Of a stretch of 64,000 nt of DNA, positions 1 through 11,117 are shown piece after piece (the first letter of the stretch is position 1; every line of letters begins with the position of its first letter). The notes below the pieces were generated by a model, which worked only from the letters and a program-made list of their open reading frames with translations, did not search any database and had not been told where the DNA came from. Source of the stretch: Aaosphaeria pasadenensis (lineage: Eukaryota; Ascomycota; Dothideomycetes; Pleosporales); contig JAKLMB010000049.1 in assembly GCA_022813625.1 (NCBI GenBank), positions 124,001 through 188,000 on the forward strand, in the 5' to 3' direction. Both the position numbers and the translations under genes were made by a program.

Positions 1-964
1 CGCCATTCCTCAGACGTCAGGAACTCAATCTCCGCACGATACTTATAAGCAGGATCTGTGGATTCGTTCCAAGAAATTTCTGTGACAACTGCGGTGCAAG
101 CGCGCATGCAATTGGTAGGCACCAATCGCTCCTCGTCCAGCAGAGCATTGATTATGCTGCTCTTCCCAGCTCCGGTGTTACCAACGACTCCTAGATATTG
201 ACGTTTTTGTTTTGGCGTGGAAAGCAGATCGGTGATACTGTCCACCCAAACTTGGGCCTCCGGTATAGTGGCGACTGCTTGGCTGAAAACATGGCACAAT
301 TGTTCGAGCACCTTGATGCCTTCACGAACACTGGCCTCAAGAATCTCAGGATCATCTTGCTCAATAAGGTGCCGCACCCAGGTATCAACCGGTTCGGTAG
401 TTTCTGACTCCAGGACGGCCTGGACTGGGTCTAATTTGCTTTCATCCGCAATATCGGTGTCCATAGGGGCCGCACCGCTCAACGCAAATAACGCAGGGTC
501 TGTAACGCAAGCCTCCAACAAGACAATACGGTCACCATAGATATCTAGTTCAGAAATGAAGGTGGCGGGCGATTGAATATTCCCTTCAAATGCGACCTGG
601 ATGTCAAGTTCAGAGAAGTGTGTCTTCGAGTACCTCTTGATGAGCCTGCTGAGTTGTGCGTCCTGTCGGGTTAGCTGAAACAATGGCAGTGGAGAGGTCA
701 AGGCGACGTACCGATTTTACTCTACGCCAGAAGATGTGAGGCGCATCTGTGGGGACATTCTCGGGCCTGCGGACTGCAACGACGTAACAACCAGCAGGCA
801 ACTCAGACATTGGTGGAGCATCTCTTACAATCCTCAAGTGCTCAGCTTTCCAATCCATTATATCGGCTGGGATCAGTCGTACAACTCTAGCCTTACGTGT
901 ATTGTACCAATTTTGACTTCAGTCTCTCAATAGATATGGTTTCCGTGTCCGAGGAAAGCAGTGC
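1..964 (-). CDS. SLIP-GC-like P-loop GTPase (5' part, runs off left edge)
   Basis: This is the N-terminal part of a large GTPase of the nuclear GTPase SLIP-GC/dynamin-like group known in fungi; its cellular role is not established. Exon 712..964 and exon 1..662 are joined across a 49 bp intron at 663..711 (donor GTACGT, branch CTAAC, acceptor CAG), phase 0. The P-loop GNTGAGKSS (G1, GxxxxGKS) is encoded at about 136-162, preceded by the strands QYLGVVG and followed by a switch-like region with CTAVVTE. The frame is open from about 967 with coding-like sequence, so the true start lies upstream. An ATG at 1013 could serve if a very short intron (964..1000, 37 bp) is used, but I do not trust it. 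The C-terminal part is outside the window. Confidence 0.82.
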
Positions 965-1801
965 TTGCTAATTATGGTAGCTACACAGTGCTTTACGTAC
1001 CAAACAGGCTCATCGTAGGTGACGGGTACAGGGTAATGTCGACAGCAAAAGGTAGAGCTGGGCTGATTCAGATATGGCGTGCGCGAGCTTTATGTGGAGA
1101 AGAAGAAGGAGGGGGGAGAGGAGGGGAGAATGACGAGGAAGGAGCAGGTGGAGCGTGGAGAGTGGAGGAAGGAGCTAGGATGGGGTAGGGTGTGAGGTGA
1201 AGTTGACGCGCCGTATCCTGGGTGATATCCAAGGACTGCAGTAAACCAAACAAATCAATATTCACGTGACACTCCTGCCGCCGCGCTGTTTGCTTCAGTG
1301 ACGGCTTCTATCAGGTAGCTACTTGGTATCCAGGTAGTAATGGTCTCGGTGCGATCATCTTTCGCCGTTATACCGTCGTAATTAGAGTCACGTAACTCGT
1401 TGATTGGAGTAGGACTGTTTTGAGGTATCGAAAAGCCGCAATACCAATAGCGACAGCAAATTGCCCAATGATTCTATTGCCCTGTCGTATACTCTCAGTG
1501 AAGACATGTTCTCTCCGTTGACTCTAGAATCTACTACAAACTGCATGTTGGCCAGTGGCCAGATCTAACCTCGCTCTTTCAGACGTTGGAATAGTTTGTA
1601 CAATAGTCCTTGTTGACAAAGAGCATGTCAAACGAATGACAATGCCTTGTTGGCTAATTATAAGTACTCTGTCTCTACGATCGATGCTCGTTGTAGGTGC
1701 TGCACAATGCGATTGTTCTTTCCAAAGAGTTAGAGATGCAACACATACCATTATCAATGCTTTCATACCCACCATGCTGGTCTCATACCAGATTCCAGAT
1801 C
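965..1801. other. Intergenic region with a polypurine tract
   Basis: This is the divergent upstream region between the leftward GTPase and the rightward HEVTH protein. It holds an uninterrupted 35-base purine run at 1096-1130 followed by more purine-rich sequence to about 1180. Short open frames on either strand here are low-complexity shadows of that tract. I see no convincing gene. Confidence 0.6.
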
Positions 1802-3160
1802 ATGCCTTCTGCTCAAAACCTGTCGGCTAGGGGTCCATTTGCGGCCATATGTCTTGCGAATAGATACGATAAATTCAAGCTTCTCGAAGATGATTCAGTT
1901 CTCCCTCCAGATCTAGATTATCCTATACACCCCCTGTTTGATCACTCCAATTTTTCGAATACTCCTCCAGAGGTATATCAAAATCTTGAACAATGTCTAC
2001 GATTGGCATCGACATTTCTGCACGATGACTCAGTCCTTGAATGGTTCGTCATACCACTGTTTGGCCTTCCTATGTTCGATGTGCAATCTGGAAAGACTTA
2101 TCTTTCGGATCCGCTGATCGATAAGACGCCAGGCGAGAGAAAGGCCTTGGTTCAGAAAGTCTCTGTAGCTCTGAAATGTCTTGCACACTGTGTTCGTTTT
2201 GAATTTTTCAAGACTACCTCGTCGGGCAAGTTTTATGCTCGGACCTTGATGGATTCAAGGAGACCTCTACACGACAATTCATCTTGTACTCCGCACTTCA
2301 AACAATCTACGTCAGCATTGATTCAGTTGCGTAAACAGTACTGGGAGTTTCTCACACAATACTACGAGAAGGCTTCCATGTGCGAGAAACTTCGCCATGA
2401 CTTCTGCCTAGCAACTGCGATACTCCACGAAGTAACCCATGCTGTTGGCATCCTACGAAGGGGTGACATGAAAGAGCCTCACATCCGTCTTGACCACCTC
2501 GCGACCCCTGAATTCGGATTTGCGTGGGAGAACTTCATGTTCGGCGGCGTTATCAACCCATTGAATCGATCATCGAGCCATGTCTCGCATCTAATGAGAA
2601 AAGTGTGGCAAGATGACGAGACTGCTATGAAGTTTGGCGGAAAAGAGTGGTCTACTGTCCCAATGTCTTACATTGCAAAGTGGTTCCGTAAGGATACCTG
2701 GAAAAAGATTTCCAAATACGGCCCAACAGCAATTCCCCCACCAGAAGTGTCGCTAAAGCTAAGATTCGAAACGACATACTACACTCTTTTAACAGACAAC
2801 AAGGACACAGCAGCCTTTATCTCACGTATTCGAAGCAAGCTTGCGCATCGCTTTTGTAACCAAGAATCCACGCTGACCGATATGAGCATGTTCATACTGC
2901 AGCTCAAAGTGGAAAAGGTCGACACGATAGCTCTACAGAAACCCAACCTTCCCTTACCTTCCAGATTAGGGTCAACATCGTCACGCCTCCCAGTCGAAAA
3001 CGCGATGAAGAGATTGAGTAGCTCCCGCAACTTAAGACCAAGACCACTACCATATTCGGGACCGCGGAGGGCCGGGTCATACACACAGCTGAAAAGATCA
3101 TCCGACTCTGATGGCTGCCATCGCAAGGATCCTAGACTTGCGAAACGTCACAAAAGGTAG
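1802..3160 (+). CDS. Unrecognised protein with HEVTH metalloprotease-like motif
   Basis: A single-exon protein of 452 residues from the ATG at 1802 (MPSAQN). The frame is open upstream to an ATG at 1697, but those 35 residues look like leader DNA. I do not recognise the family by name. Residues 209-213 read HEVTH within ILHEVTHAVG, which fits the HExxH signature of zinc metallopeptidases; just downstream, residues around PEFGFAWENFMFGG contain acidic and aromatic candidates for a third ligand. The last ~60 residues are basic and Ser/Arg/Pro-rich (ending KRHKR), which looks disordered and could be a nuclear targeting tail. There is no signal peptide or membrane helix. A protease role is inferred from the motif alone. 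Confidence 0.75.
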   Translation: MPSAQNLSARGPFAAICLANRYDKFKLLEDDSVLPPDLDYPIHPLFDHSNFSNTPPEVYQNLEQCLRLASTFLHDDSVLEWFVIPLFGLPMFDVQSGKTYLSDPLIDKTPGERKALVQKVSVALKCLAHCVRFEFFKTTSSGKFYARTLMDSRRPLHDNSSCTPHFKQSTSALIQLRKQYWEFLTQYYEKASMCEKLRHDFCLATAILHEVTHAVGILRRGDMKEPHIRLDHLATPEFGFAWENFMFGGVINPLNRSSSHVSHLMRKVWQDDETAMKFGGKEWSTVPMSYIAKWFRKDTWKKISKYGPTAIPPPEVSLKLRFETTYYTLLTDNKDTAAFISRIRSKLAHRFCNQESTLTDMSMFILQLKVEKVDTIALQKPNLPLPSRLGSTSSRLPVENAMKRLSSSRNLRPRPLPYSGPRRAGSYTQLKRSSDSDGCHRKDPRLAKRHKR

Positions 3161-5931
3161 AGAGTCAACATTGCCAGCATATTTGCGCATAGCCATTTTG
3201 GATTCAAAGGCACCAATATCAACCTCGAATAGATTACACTGGTCGTTTTTTTTTTTTCGTTCGGAGAGCGTAAGCATACCATTAGCATCACCTTGTCGGC
3301 ATTCATAGTTCAGCATCATTCAAAATTGTATCTTTAGCAAGCAAATAATCCACTAAACTTAGAAACACAATGCATACATAACATCAGAGTGGCCTGCCGC
3401 ATACCCTAATCTTGCTGTCACTTGATGAAGTATTCCAGACACTTCCCAGTTCCTACATATCTCTAGGGCGCAGTGCTAGTGAACGCATGATTGATTGATA
3501 TCGAGCACATGTATCTGGGTTCGGGATATGGCACTTATCAAAGTCAACGCTGGCGTATGCACCAATTCAGATGCAGCTGATATATGGTTGCTTGCAGATG
3601 CGAGTTTGCCTTGAGCCCAAGCATTGCCTTTCTACACCTCAACCATATTACTTTGGCAACCCAACACCACTTTTGCCACCGATGGATGCGCATCGAATTG
3701 ATTCTTAACATGCAGTATTGCAATCTTAATCTGCTACTTTTTCTATTTTCGAATTGGGTCTCGTCCCGTCCCGTTGAAATCTCACCTGCATGTAATGTAG
3801 TTTTATCTTTCATGTTCGTTCGCTCTGTGAAGTCGCCTCCTGCACAGCCTCACTGCAGCCGATCTCATCTTACACCCCATCCCTCAGTTCTTAAACACCA
3901 AACCCCCTGGACAAGGAAATAGATGAGACGCTACATTACCGTACATGCTGCCGAATGCATCCTTAGTGTCAGAACATCACTTGCCGTTTACCGATCACTG
4001 GCCCGTGGGATGCGGAGTTTTCCTGGCTTGTCTATCTGTAGGGCTGGGTGAATGATACCTTTCTCCACTGTACGACCACGGCACCGTGTCAGTCATATCA
4101 GCCTTTGGTCACACGAGGGTCCTCAGACATCTGTACATGACTTTCTGACATCAACACCTTCAAAAAGCGTAAATCAGCCAGCCTGGCACTGCGCAACCTG
4201 CCCTTCTGAGCGAAGCAGTGCACACACAGTCCCATCAGATAGACCTCTCCTCGGCCCTCCCCTGCACTCATCAGCTCCTCTTTTGCCTCCCCTTCAGCTT
4301 CAAAAATGCATCAGGATATTTAGCCTTTTCAGCCCCCAAACGGGTTCTTGCCTCCCCACACTGGTCCATACCTCATGTGTGTCTTAGCCACCCGCGTGCA
4401 TATACTAGACCATGAGAAAGACGTACAAACTGCCATCGTGTGGTTACACGCGCTCGCGCGCGCGCACACCCCATCGATGATACAGCTAACGTCAGGTCGC
4501 ATGCGCGTGGGCCGGAGCAAGCCACAGCAACGTCAAGTAACCTCTGGCCGCCTGCCTAGAGGGGAAGTAGAATGCATGCTACGCCCTTTAGCTCTTTAAT
4601 CTTACAGAGTTTCTCATTTGACGACAATTGGACATGTTTTAGCAAAGTCAAGTAACTTATCCAAGGCGTAACGTTGGACGGATAACCAACTCTCATCTCT
4701 GTCCCTGTGTTAGATGTAGTAGTATTCAAAAGAAAATGCGGCTCGGGTCAGCAAAAGCAAAGCAACTATAGACGATCCTCACTCTCTCCCACTCCCTGGT
4801 ACCGAAACATGTGAAAAAAGAATTCACCCTTGCATGTAACTGTATCCTTTTCTATCTCGATTCTCTCATCTCTTTCCGGAGCGGCAAAGAAGCCAGACCA
4901 ATCAAGATAGACCGGCTTGCTACTCCTGGCTAACTTGCCCTCCCGGCTGTCCTCAGTTAACCCAAATTCAGACCATCCCAGAGCCTTAATCTCGCTTAAA
5001 CCTCTCCACAACGTACCCATTCGCAACAAGACTTTTGATCATCCCGATTGCCGTAGCATTTGTTTCCTGTTGCTCATCTCCCGCGAGGCTGACACCAGCA
5101 TGCAAGCCTAATCCGCAAGGCATACATCTGCAAATCGCGAAAATGGGATAGGTGGTTCATGAATCATGCCTCATACCCCCACCAGTTTGGGGCTCTTAGC
5201 GTAATCTCAGGGGGGGGTGGTAATTGCACCCTGGAAAGGGAACGTTATGTTGGTTGTCGCTATAATAGCGGTCCAGCGCGAAATGTAGCGTTTTGAATAA
5301 CTCGCCCCCTGCATGTATACCTAAAGTAGTGTGTTGATGGGATATTCGGCTGATGCTAAGGCCACTCATCAACGGACCATCGCGTCTTACGTCTCTGGGG
5401 GATCGACGTAAGAGGAATGCGGAGGATATATCTGAAGTAGGATTTGGTTTCTAAAGATATTCGTCCGTGTGGTGGTTGTGCTTTCTCTGCAACAGTGAGA
5501 CTGCATGCGATAGCAGTTTTTTTTTTTGGAGAAGTGCAAACGCGGAATACTGGAGATAACGGAGTGTAACTCAAGATAGTGAAGACTCTCTCATCGTGTC
5601 GTCAGTAGGTAACGAGAACACGAGCGGCTTAGTTACAATCAAACAACGGCGAATGCAATTTGTAGTGAATTTCTTTGTTCAAGGGTGGATTATCAGCTCC
5701 ATCATGCATTAATCCTAATATCGTATATACACATAGTTCCGTGTCCAATCCAACAAGATATTGTACAACTGGAATCCGAATCCGTGATGGAAAAAAGCGA
5801 GGGTATCATTGGGTAGAATTGAAGAAAAGGCCTACTGCCACCTTGGACAAGGCTAATGAAGCGAAATGAACCGGGCCCACCTGATCCTCCCCTTCCAGAA
5901 CAAGACATGTTTGTGTTCGCTCCTGGCGGTT
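3161..5931. other. 2.8 kb intergenic region between convergent genes
   Basis: No convincing gene. It contains a T12 run at 3246-3257, an alternating CG/CA stretch at about 4446-4469, a G8 run at 5210-5217 and a T run near 5516-5527. The open frames here are short, overlap on several frames and lack recognisable domains or splice-consistent extensions. Confidence 0.5.
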
Positions 5932-7146
5932 TCATCGGCTTCTCCAGCTACGAGAGCGATTCCACCTCGCCTCCAGCTCTCGTGCTCGTTCTGTGGCCTC
6001 CTTCCTCCTCTTTGAAGCCATTTCCGCCTGGCTTTGTGCATAATTGGGTAGCTCCTCGTCAGGTTCACCGTCATCACTGATCCCTAACCTCTCTAACTCC
6101 ATGTTGATGACGTTAATACCGGGCGATGGCAGGGGAGAGTAATACGAATCTGGACGAGGCAACGCTGAGCTTGAAACGTGTACAGGCTCAAATTCGGTAT
6201 ATTCTGGCCTCGTAACTGGTTCTCTAGCTGGAGACGCAATGGAATGTTGGAATGGAATAGGGATGCGGTCATTCTGGCGTCCTCGTCCGAAGAGGGATTC
6301 TCGAATCTGAGGACTGGTGGTCGAGTTGTCGTCTGTACTGCCGTCTTGGAATCCAGATGTAGCTTCGACGAACAAGTGAAAGTCGGTGTCATCATTGAAC
6401 GGCTCGTTCTGGTCTCTGGTCGACAGCCATGTATGCGGCCGTGGTCGAGTGGAATACGAATCGCGAGGACTTGTTACGGAAGGAGATCCCGTTTCAGGGA
6501 AAGTGCGGCGAGACTGGGGAGGTTGTGGTTCGAAGTAGGTGCTCATTGATACCGCTCGTGGCTGCTGCTGCTGCTGCTGTTGTTGAGGAGAAAAAGGCAC
6601 ATACAAGCTCGGAGTGCTATAATCTGCTGCGGCGGAATGAGCACGGGCAAATGACACAGGTGTTGGTGGGTCCTGCGAGAATGCAGCGGGAGAATTGGGC
6701 ATGCTGCGAGACTGATAGACTGGCTGATACAACGGTTCTGGGCTCAAATGTCCCGTGGCAGAAGAGGAGCGCTGATGCTGGTAAGGCAGTGGCTGGAGAT
6801 GTGAGGAATCGGAGAGATGGTCTGAAGGATGGCGCCGTATGAGATTGCGTAAAGCCGAAGGCTTTCGCTTTTTCTTTTCGGACTCAGGAGAAGGTGGTAA
6901 CGGTTTATTCAAGCCATCTTCTGTAGTCGAGATCGACGGTACTGAGGAGTACTGACCCGGAGCAGCCGATCTATATGCGCTGTTCCGGCTCGCTGTAGCT
7001 TGAAAGGCAGTAGGTTCCGGACTTCGTGATCGTGATCTTGATCGTTCTCGGACGCTCCTTGCTTCACTAGGCATGGAGAACCATAGTTCGTTTTCGCTGG
7101 GTCGGCCGGTGCTTTGTGGTCGAGTGAATTGGTGATTGTGTGCCAT
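5932..7146 (-). CDS. Disordered Pro/Ser/Gln-rich hypothetical protein
   Basis: A single-exon leftward protein of 404 residues if started at the ATG at 7146 (MAHNHQ). An in-frame ATG at 7404 would add 86 residues that look less coding-like. No enzymatic domain is visible. The N-terminal third has an Arg/Ser stretch (RERSRSRSRSPEP) and a basic block EKKKRKPSALRNLIRR preceded by LPPSPES; the middle has an eight-glutamine run (about 6563-6586) amid Pro/Ser/Tyr-rich sequence. The C-terminus is better structured: acidic residues, then ELPNYAQSQAEMASKRRKEA and a predicted charged helix. This pattern is common in conserved fungal proteins of unknown function. There are no membrane segments or signal peptide. 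Function unknown. Confidence 0.78.
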   Translation of the reverse strand: MAHNHQFTRPQSTGRPSENELWFSMPSEARSVRERSRSRSRSPEPTAFQATASRNSAYRSAAPGQYSSVPSISTTEDGLNKPLPPSPESEKKKRKPSALRNLIRRHPSDHLSDSSHLQPLPYQHQRSSSATGHLSPEPLYQPVYQSRSMPNSPAAFSQDPPTPVSFARAHSAAADYSTPSLYVPFSPQQQQQQQQPRAVSMSTYFEPQPPQSRRTFPETGSPSVTSPRDSYSTRPRPHTWLSTRDQNEPFNDDTDFHLFVEATSGFQDGSTDDNSTTSPQIRESLFGRGRQNDRIPIPFQHSIASPAREPVTRPEYTEFEPVHVSSSALPRPDSYYSPLPSPGINVINMELERLGISDDGEPDEELPNYAQSQAEMASKRRKEATERARELEARWNRSRSWRSR

Positions 7147-10100
7147 TCGATCCTCCTCTTTCGCAAGGTTGTGCTCGTCCTGCCAGAATGATAGACTCGA
7201 AGAAACTAGTGTGAGTGCCGAGGAAGATATGTCCTCTGGTTTATAGCATGCATGCGAAGTTGAAGCGGTCAATAGCATCCTAAATGTAGAGCTGCCGAGT
7301 AGAAGCGGACGTCTGGGGCTGAAGCTGAGCCCTCCAGTGTGGTGACAAGGGTGATCGAGGCAGGCAAGTCCAAGAAATGCGGTGACAATCGTATGCAGCG
7401 GCAACGGCTGCGCTACTGCTGCAGAAGGGTGATATATAATCCAGCCAAATTAATATCCCGTAACATGCGAAAAGGGGTGCCCAGAATTCCGATGATAGGG
7501 TAGCGTTCAACGGTTCTTTACGTAGATATATTTTTGATATTTCTGGATGGCGCAGGTGCTGGTGCAGGTATGGTGCAAGTGTTGTGGGATGGTGTAGGTA
7601 AGCTGGGACGGGGTGGGTATATGGTAGGTTTTGGTCGAGTAACAAACCGGGTGGCAGCGTGCTCACAACAGGGTGACGTGGGGATGTATATTAGGAATGA
7701 TGATGAGATGTGGAGGAAATATGCCCGAAAAGAACGGAAAATGTTTGTTCAGTACAGATTTAAGATTCCTTTGTCATGAATCAGGGCGAGGGCGGCGGCG
7801 GAGGGATGTTATGCCAATGCCAACATACGGGTCAGGAGGAGCGCGCCTGGTCGGAAATGAGTGCGAAACAGCCAGATTCTAGGAATGTGTATTCGAAGGA
7901 TTTGAGGCCCAGTGTGAGCCAGGAGGTCAATGGCCCTGGTGGATTGAGGCTTGAAGTGTTAGGACAATCGCGGACGAGGGGCCCAGCGATGGTCTGTCCG
8001 GTGGCCCTGCAGAAAGAACCTGATACCCGGCCGAACATCCACATATGCGCCCACTTCAGAAGCTGTGTGACTACTGTTTATGTACTGCTGATGACATGAC
8101 GGGCTGCGCGAATCCTGAGCCTCGCCCGGGCTAGTTGTATTATTGTAGGCCTGAAGACAAGCGCGTATTCCGTCTTGCCGCTTCAATAATACTCAAACTT
8201 TCCTGCCGTTTTATGGTGAGTGTAGTAGTGCTAGTAGTGGACAAGCGCGAGTAACTGTTACTACTGTACGAAACGAAGTACGAGCAAGGGTTAGTACGAG
8301 ACAGTGGAGTTAGTAGTGGATGAGGAGGATGAATTGTACACAGTACATACTACATCCAGTGCGGTGTAGGTGGCGTTGGTACGAGACAAGACGAGGAGCG
8401 GACACTGAAGATTACCGGGCATTTTGGATACCGATTGCCGGATTGGTGAGGCATGAGAGGCATGAGAGGCACGGAGAAGGGGGTTTTAGTGGGTGGCATC
8501 TGTGGTATTGGTGGTATCGGTGGTGGGAGTGGTGGGAGTGTAGGATACGATGTGGGCTTGCGGCCAGACGATCAAGTCGTGCCACTGAAGCCAATCCATG
8601 TACGGTTAGCTCGTAATTCTCCATGCGCAAACTCCGCCTTCTCTAAATTTAGTCGGGTGTGCCGACTCTGATTGGCTCGAATAGCCGACCACCATTCGCT
8701 CTCCAAGTACAAGGTACCAGTAACCAGGCGCCGTACATCAACACCACTTCACCCCTTTTACCATATTTCGACAATAAACCTTGATCCAGATTGGGACGCT
8801 TTCAACAAGTTCCACCTCATCTTTTTTTCAGATTAGATAGCTCGCTACACTTTCACCGCGCATTTCTCTTTGTATTATCCACTGCGCAAAAAGACTCCAC
8901 TTTCGGCGGTGAGGTGAGCCATAGCCTGGGTAATACCTTTATCATCAGCAAACAAAGCTCCGGGGCGCTGTACCCCACTAATAGAAATGCCCCGATCCAA
9001 CTTGTATCTTTCTCAGGCTAGTAGTCTTCTGAATCAGCATCAATGCGAGACATGGGCATTGCTTTACCTACTCCGGACTGTCTGCATCAAAGGAGAATAT
9101 CATTGTCTAGATCTTCAATCAAATCGAACGCGAACATGGATTGCCGGTACAATAGTGACAACAAAGAAAAATGCTGCATAGTTGTTGTGTATTAAACGTC
9201 CTGCAAGAAGAACGCCTCGTAGCGAATAGCACTGCCGCTGCTCCTGCATGTACAGACGCCCAACTGGCAAGATCATTCCAACTGCTTATCCCGCTCGACC
9301 TGGATGCACCCGCCAGATCTAATTGCAAGGCTGACTATTATCACGCCCGAAATGACTGTTTCTACGTCTAACTTTTTACATCACTCTACCACAGCCTTGT
9401 TTGACTGGTGATGCTGTGAATAGAACACCGATTTCACCAACCACATTTACTCCGTCCGAATCTCATTGCCATAATCGCCGGTGCGAGATACTGTATGCAC
9501 AATGCTTAACCTGTGCGGTATGCCCAATTTCTATATGCGTGCCTACGGTGCTTGCCCGACCTTGGCCGCTTTACTGATATTCGTGATGGCAAAAAACGAC
9601 GCCGGAAAAGTGGCCAGTGAACTCCTCAACTCCAACGCACAACGCAAGCACGAGCATGTTGCGCTGTTCCATGTATCTCCTTGAAATCTTCTAATTTCCA
9701 CATGTCTTGTGACCGAAGAAAAGTGACATTCTAGAGCGCCAATTCCAACTTAGCCGCGCGCTCTTTTACGCCCGTGGGAATTCACGAGGCGGAATCGACA
9801 CAACGATAGTGCCAACGATCTGTATCGCACGAAAGGCGAATTCAGGGCAACTGCAATCGCATGTATATGCTGTTTGAGAAGACGTCAGTAGATTACACGA
9901 TACCAGTTGCTCTCTGTATGCTGGCATCCCCTTGCTTATCGCACACACCGAAGTCGGGAAGTATCTCTAATTTCATACCCTGGAAAACTTCAAGTCACAG
10001 TTCCCAGAGAGCAGTATGTAGAAACTCTAATCACTGATCAAGGGCATGCAGCCTCGCGGCGAGTTGGTGTGTTGTCTACCAGGATATCATTATTGCAACA

Positions 10101-11091
10101 TAACCACCGTGCCTGTCACCCCAGCGGGCCTAACGAACAAACATCCTTCAAGTTACAACAAAGCGCCACCATCATATCGCCTTGTCTACCTTCGAAACCT
10201 AGCTCTTCACCCGCATACACCGTCCACTATGTAAAAGGTATTATCCAAGCTCTGAAACCTTACGCACATGACTTCCCCATTGCTATCTCCTCTATCTCCT
10301 CAGGTATTGCTAACCCGCTGGCGCCCGCAAGTTACCGGATGACCGGCGCGACAGCGCCATTGTGCACAACGGCTAGGCTTGCCCTCGCCTCGCAAAGCTT
10401 CCAAGTGGCAACAAACCCTGCATCGTGGGCTGTCGAAATAAGTGCTGGTGATCGTCATATTTTCTCCTCTTAGTACATTGTGTGAAGCAGAAGTGTTAGA
10501 TGTGCACGGAGTTCCGGAGCATAGTTTCGGAATTTTGGTCAGCTTAGTCTGGAAAGTTGGGAAAGAATCACGACTTCTGGGCAAAGTCCGGCTCTCATCA
10601 TGCCCGGGAGCCATTATCTCCAAAAAAGAATCTTCGATCGGGAAGAGTGGATAGACGGATTGCGGATACCGTATGCGCCTTCTCGCCAATTCCCAATTCA
10701 GCAACCAAGCGTTGGTTTCCTGCTTGCCGTAAGTCGCAATACCCAATTGACAAGGTTCCGATGTCGAAGATTTACCCCAAAAGATAAATATGGCATTGGT
10801 ACTATTAATTATTGAAATGCAAAGACAACGCAGACTCCCGAAGCCGAATAGGGGGCAAGACTAACTAACAAATAATCTGTTCTACTGCGTCGGCGCGCGG
10901 TGAAGCCTTCTTTAGGGGTATTCGGCGTAAGGCCACCATACAATTGAGCCATGACCTCATATGAGGCTATGTGCTGCAAGATGCAGCGCAACACTGTCCT
11001 TATAAGGAGAAGGGGTCTTTTGTTGTCTTGGAAACTTTTTTTGGCCTCTCGTGTGATCTAGTGCTTCTGTCGTATACGAGTCATATACGCG

Positions 11092-11117
11092 ATTCCTTCG
11101 CTCGAAGCGTAAGGAAT
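11092..11117. repeat. Short inverted repeat (hairpin)
   Basis: ATTCCTTCGCT is followed after CGA by AGCGTAAGGAAT, so the arms pair with one bulged or mismatched base. It lies in gene-poor DNA with no adjacent coding region, so a terminator role is not supported. Confidence 0.55.

Noticed and set aside
4446..4469. Alternating CG/CA stretch as a possible Z-DNA element
   Set aside because: Short, and nothing nearby suggests a function.
4766..5029. 87-codon leftward frame
   Set aside because: No motif or homologue recognised and no supporting splice or promoter signals.
9907..10473. 188-codon rightward open frame in the gene-poor region
   Set aside because: Irregular composition, no domain, no conserved-looking start and overlapping frames on both strands.
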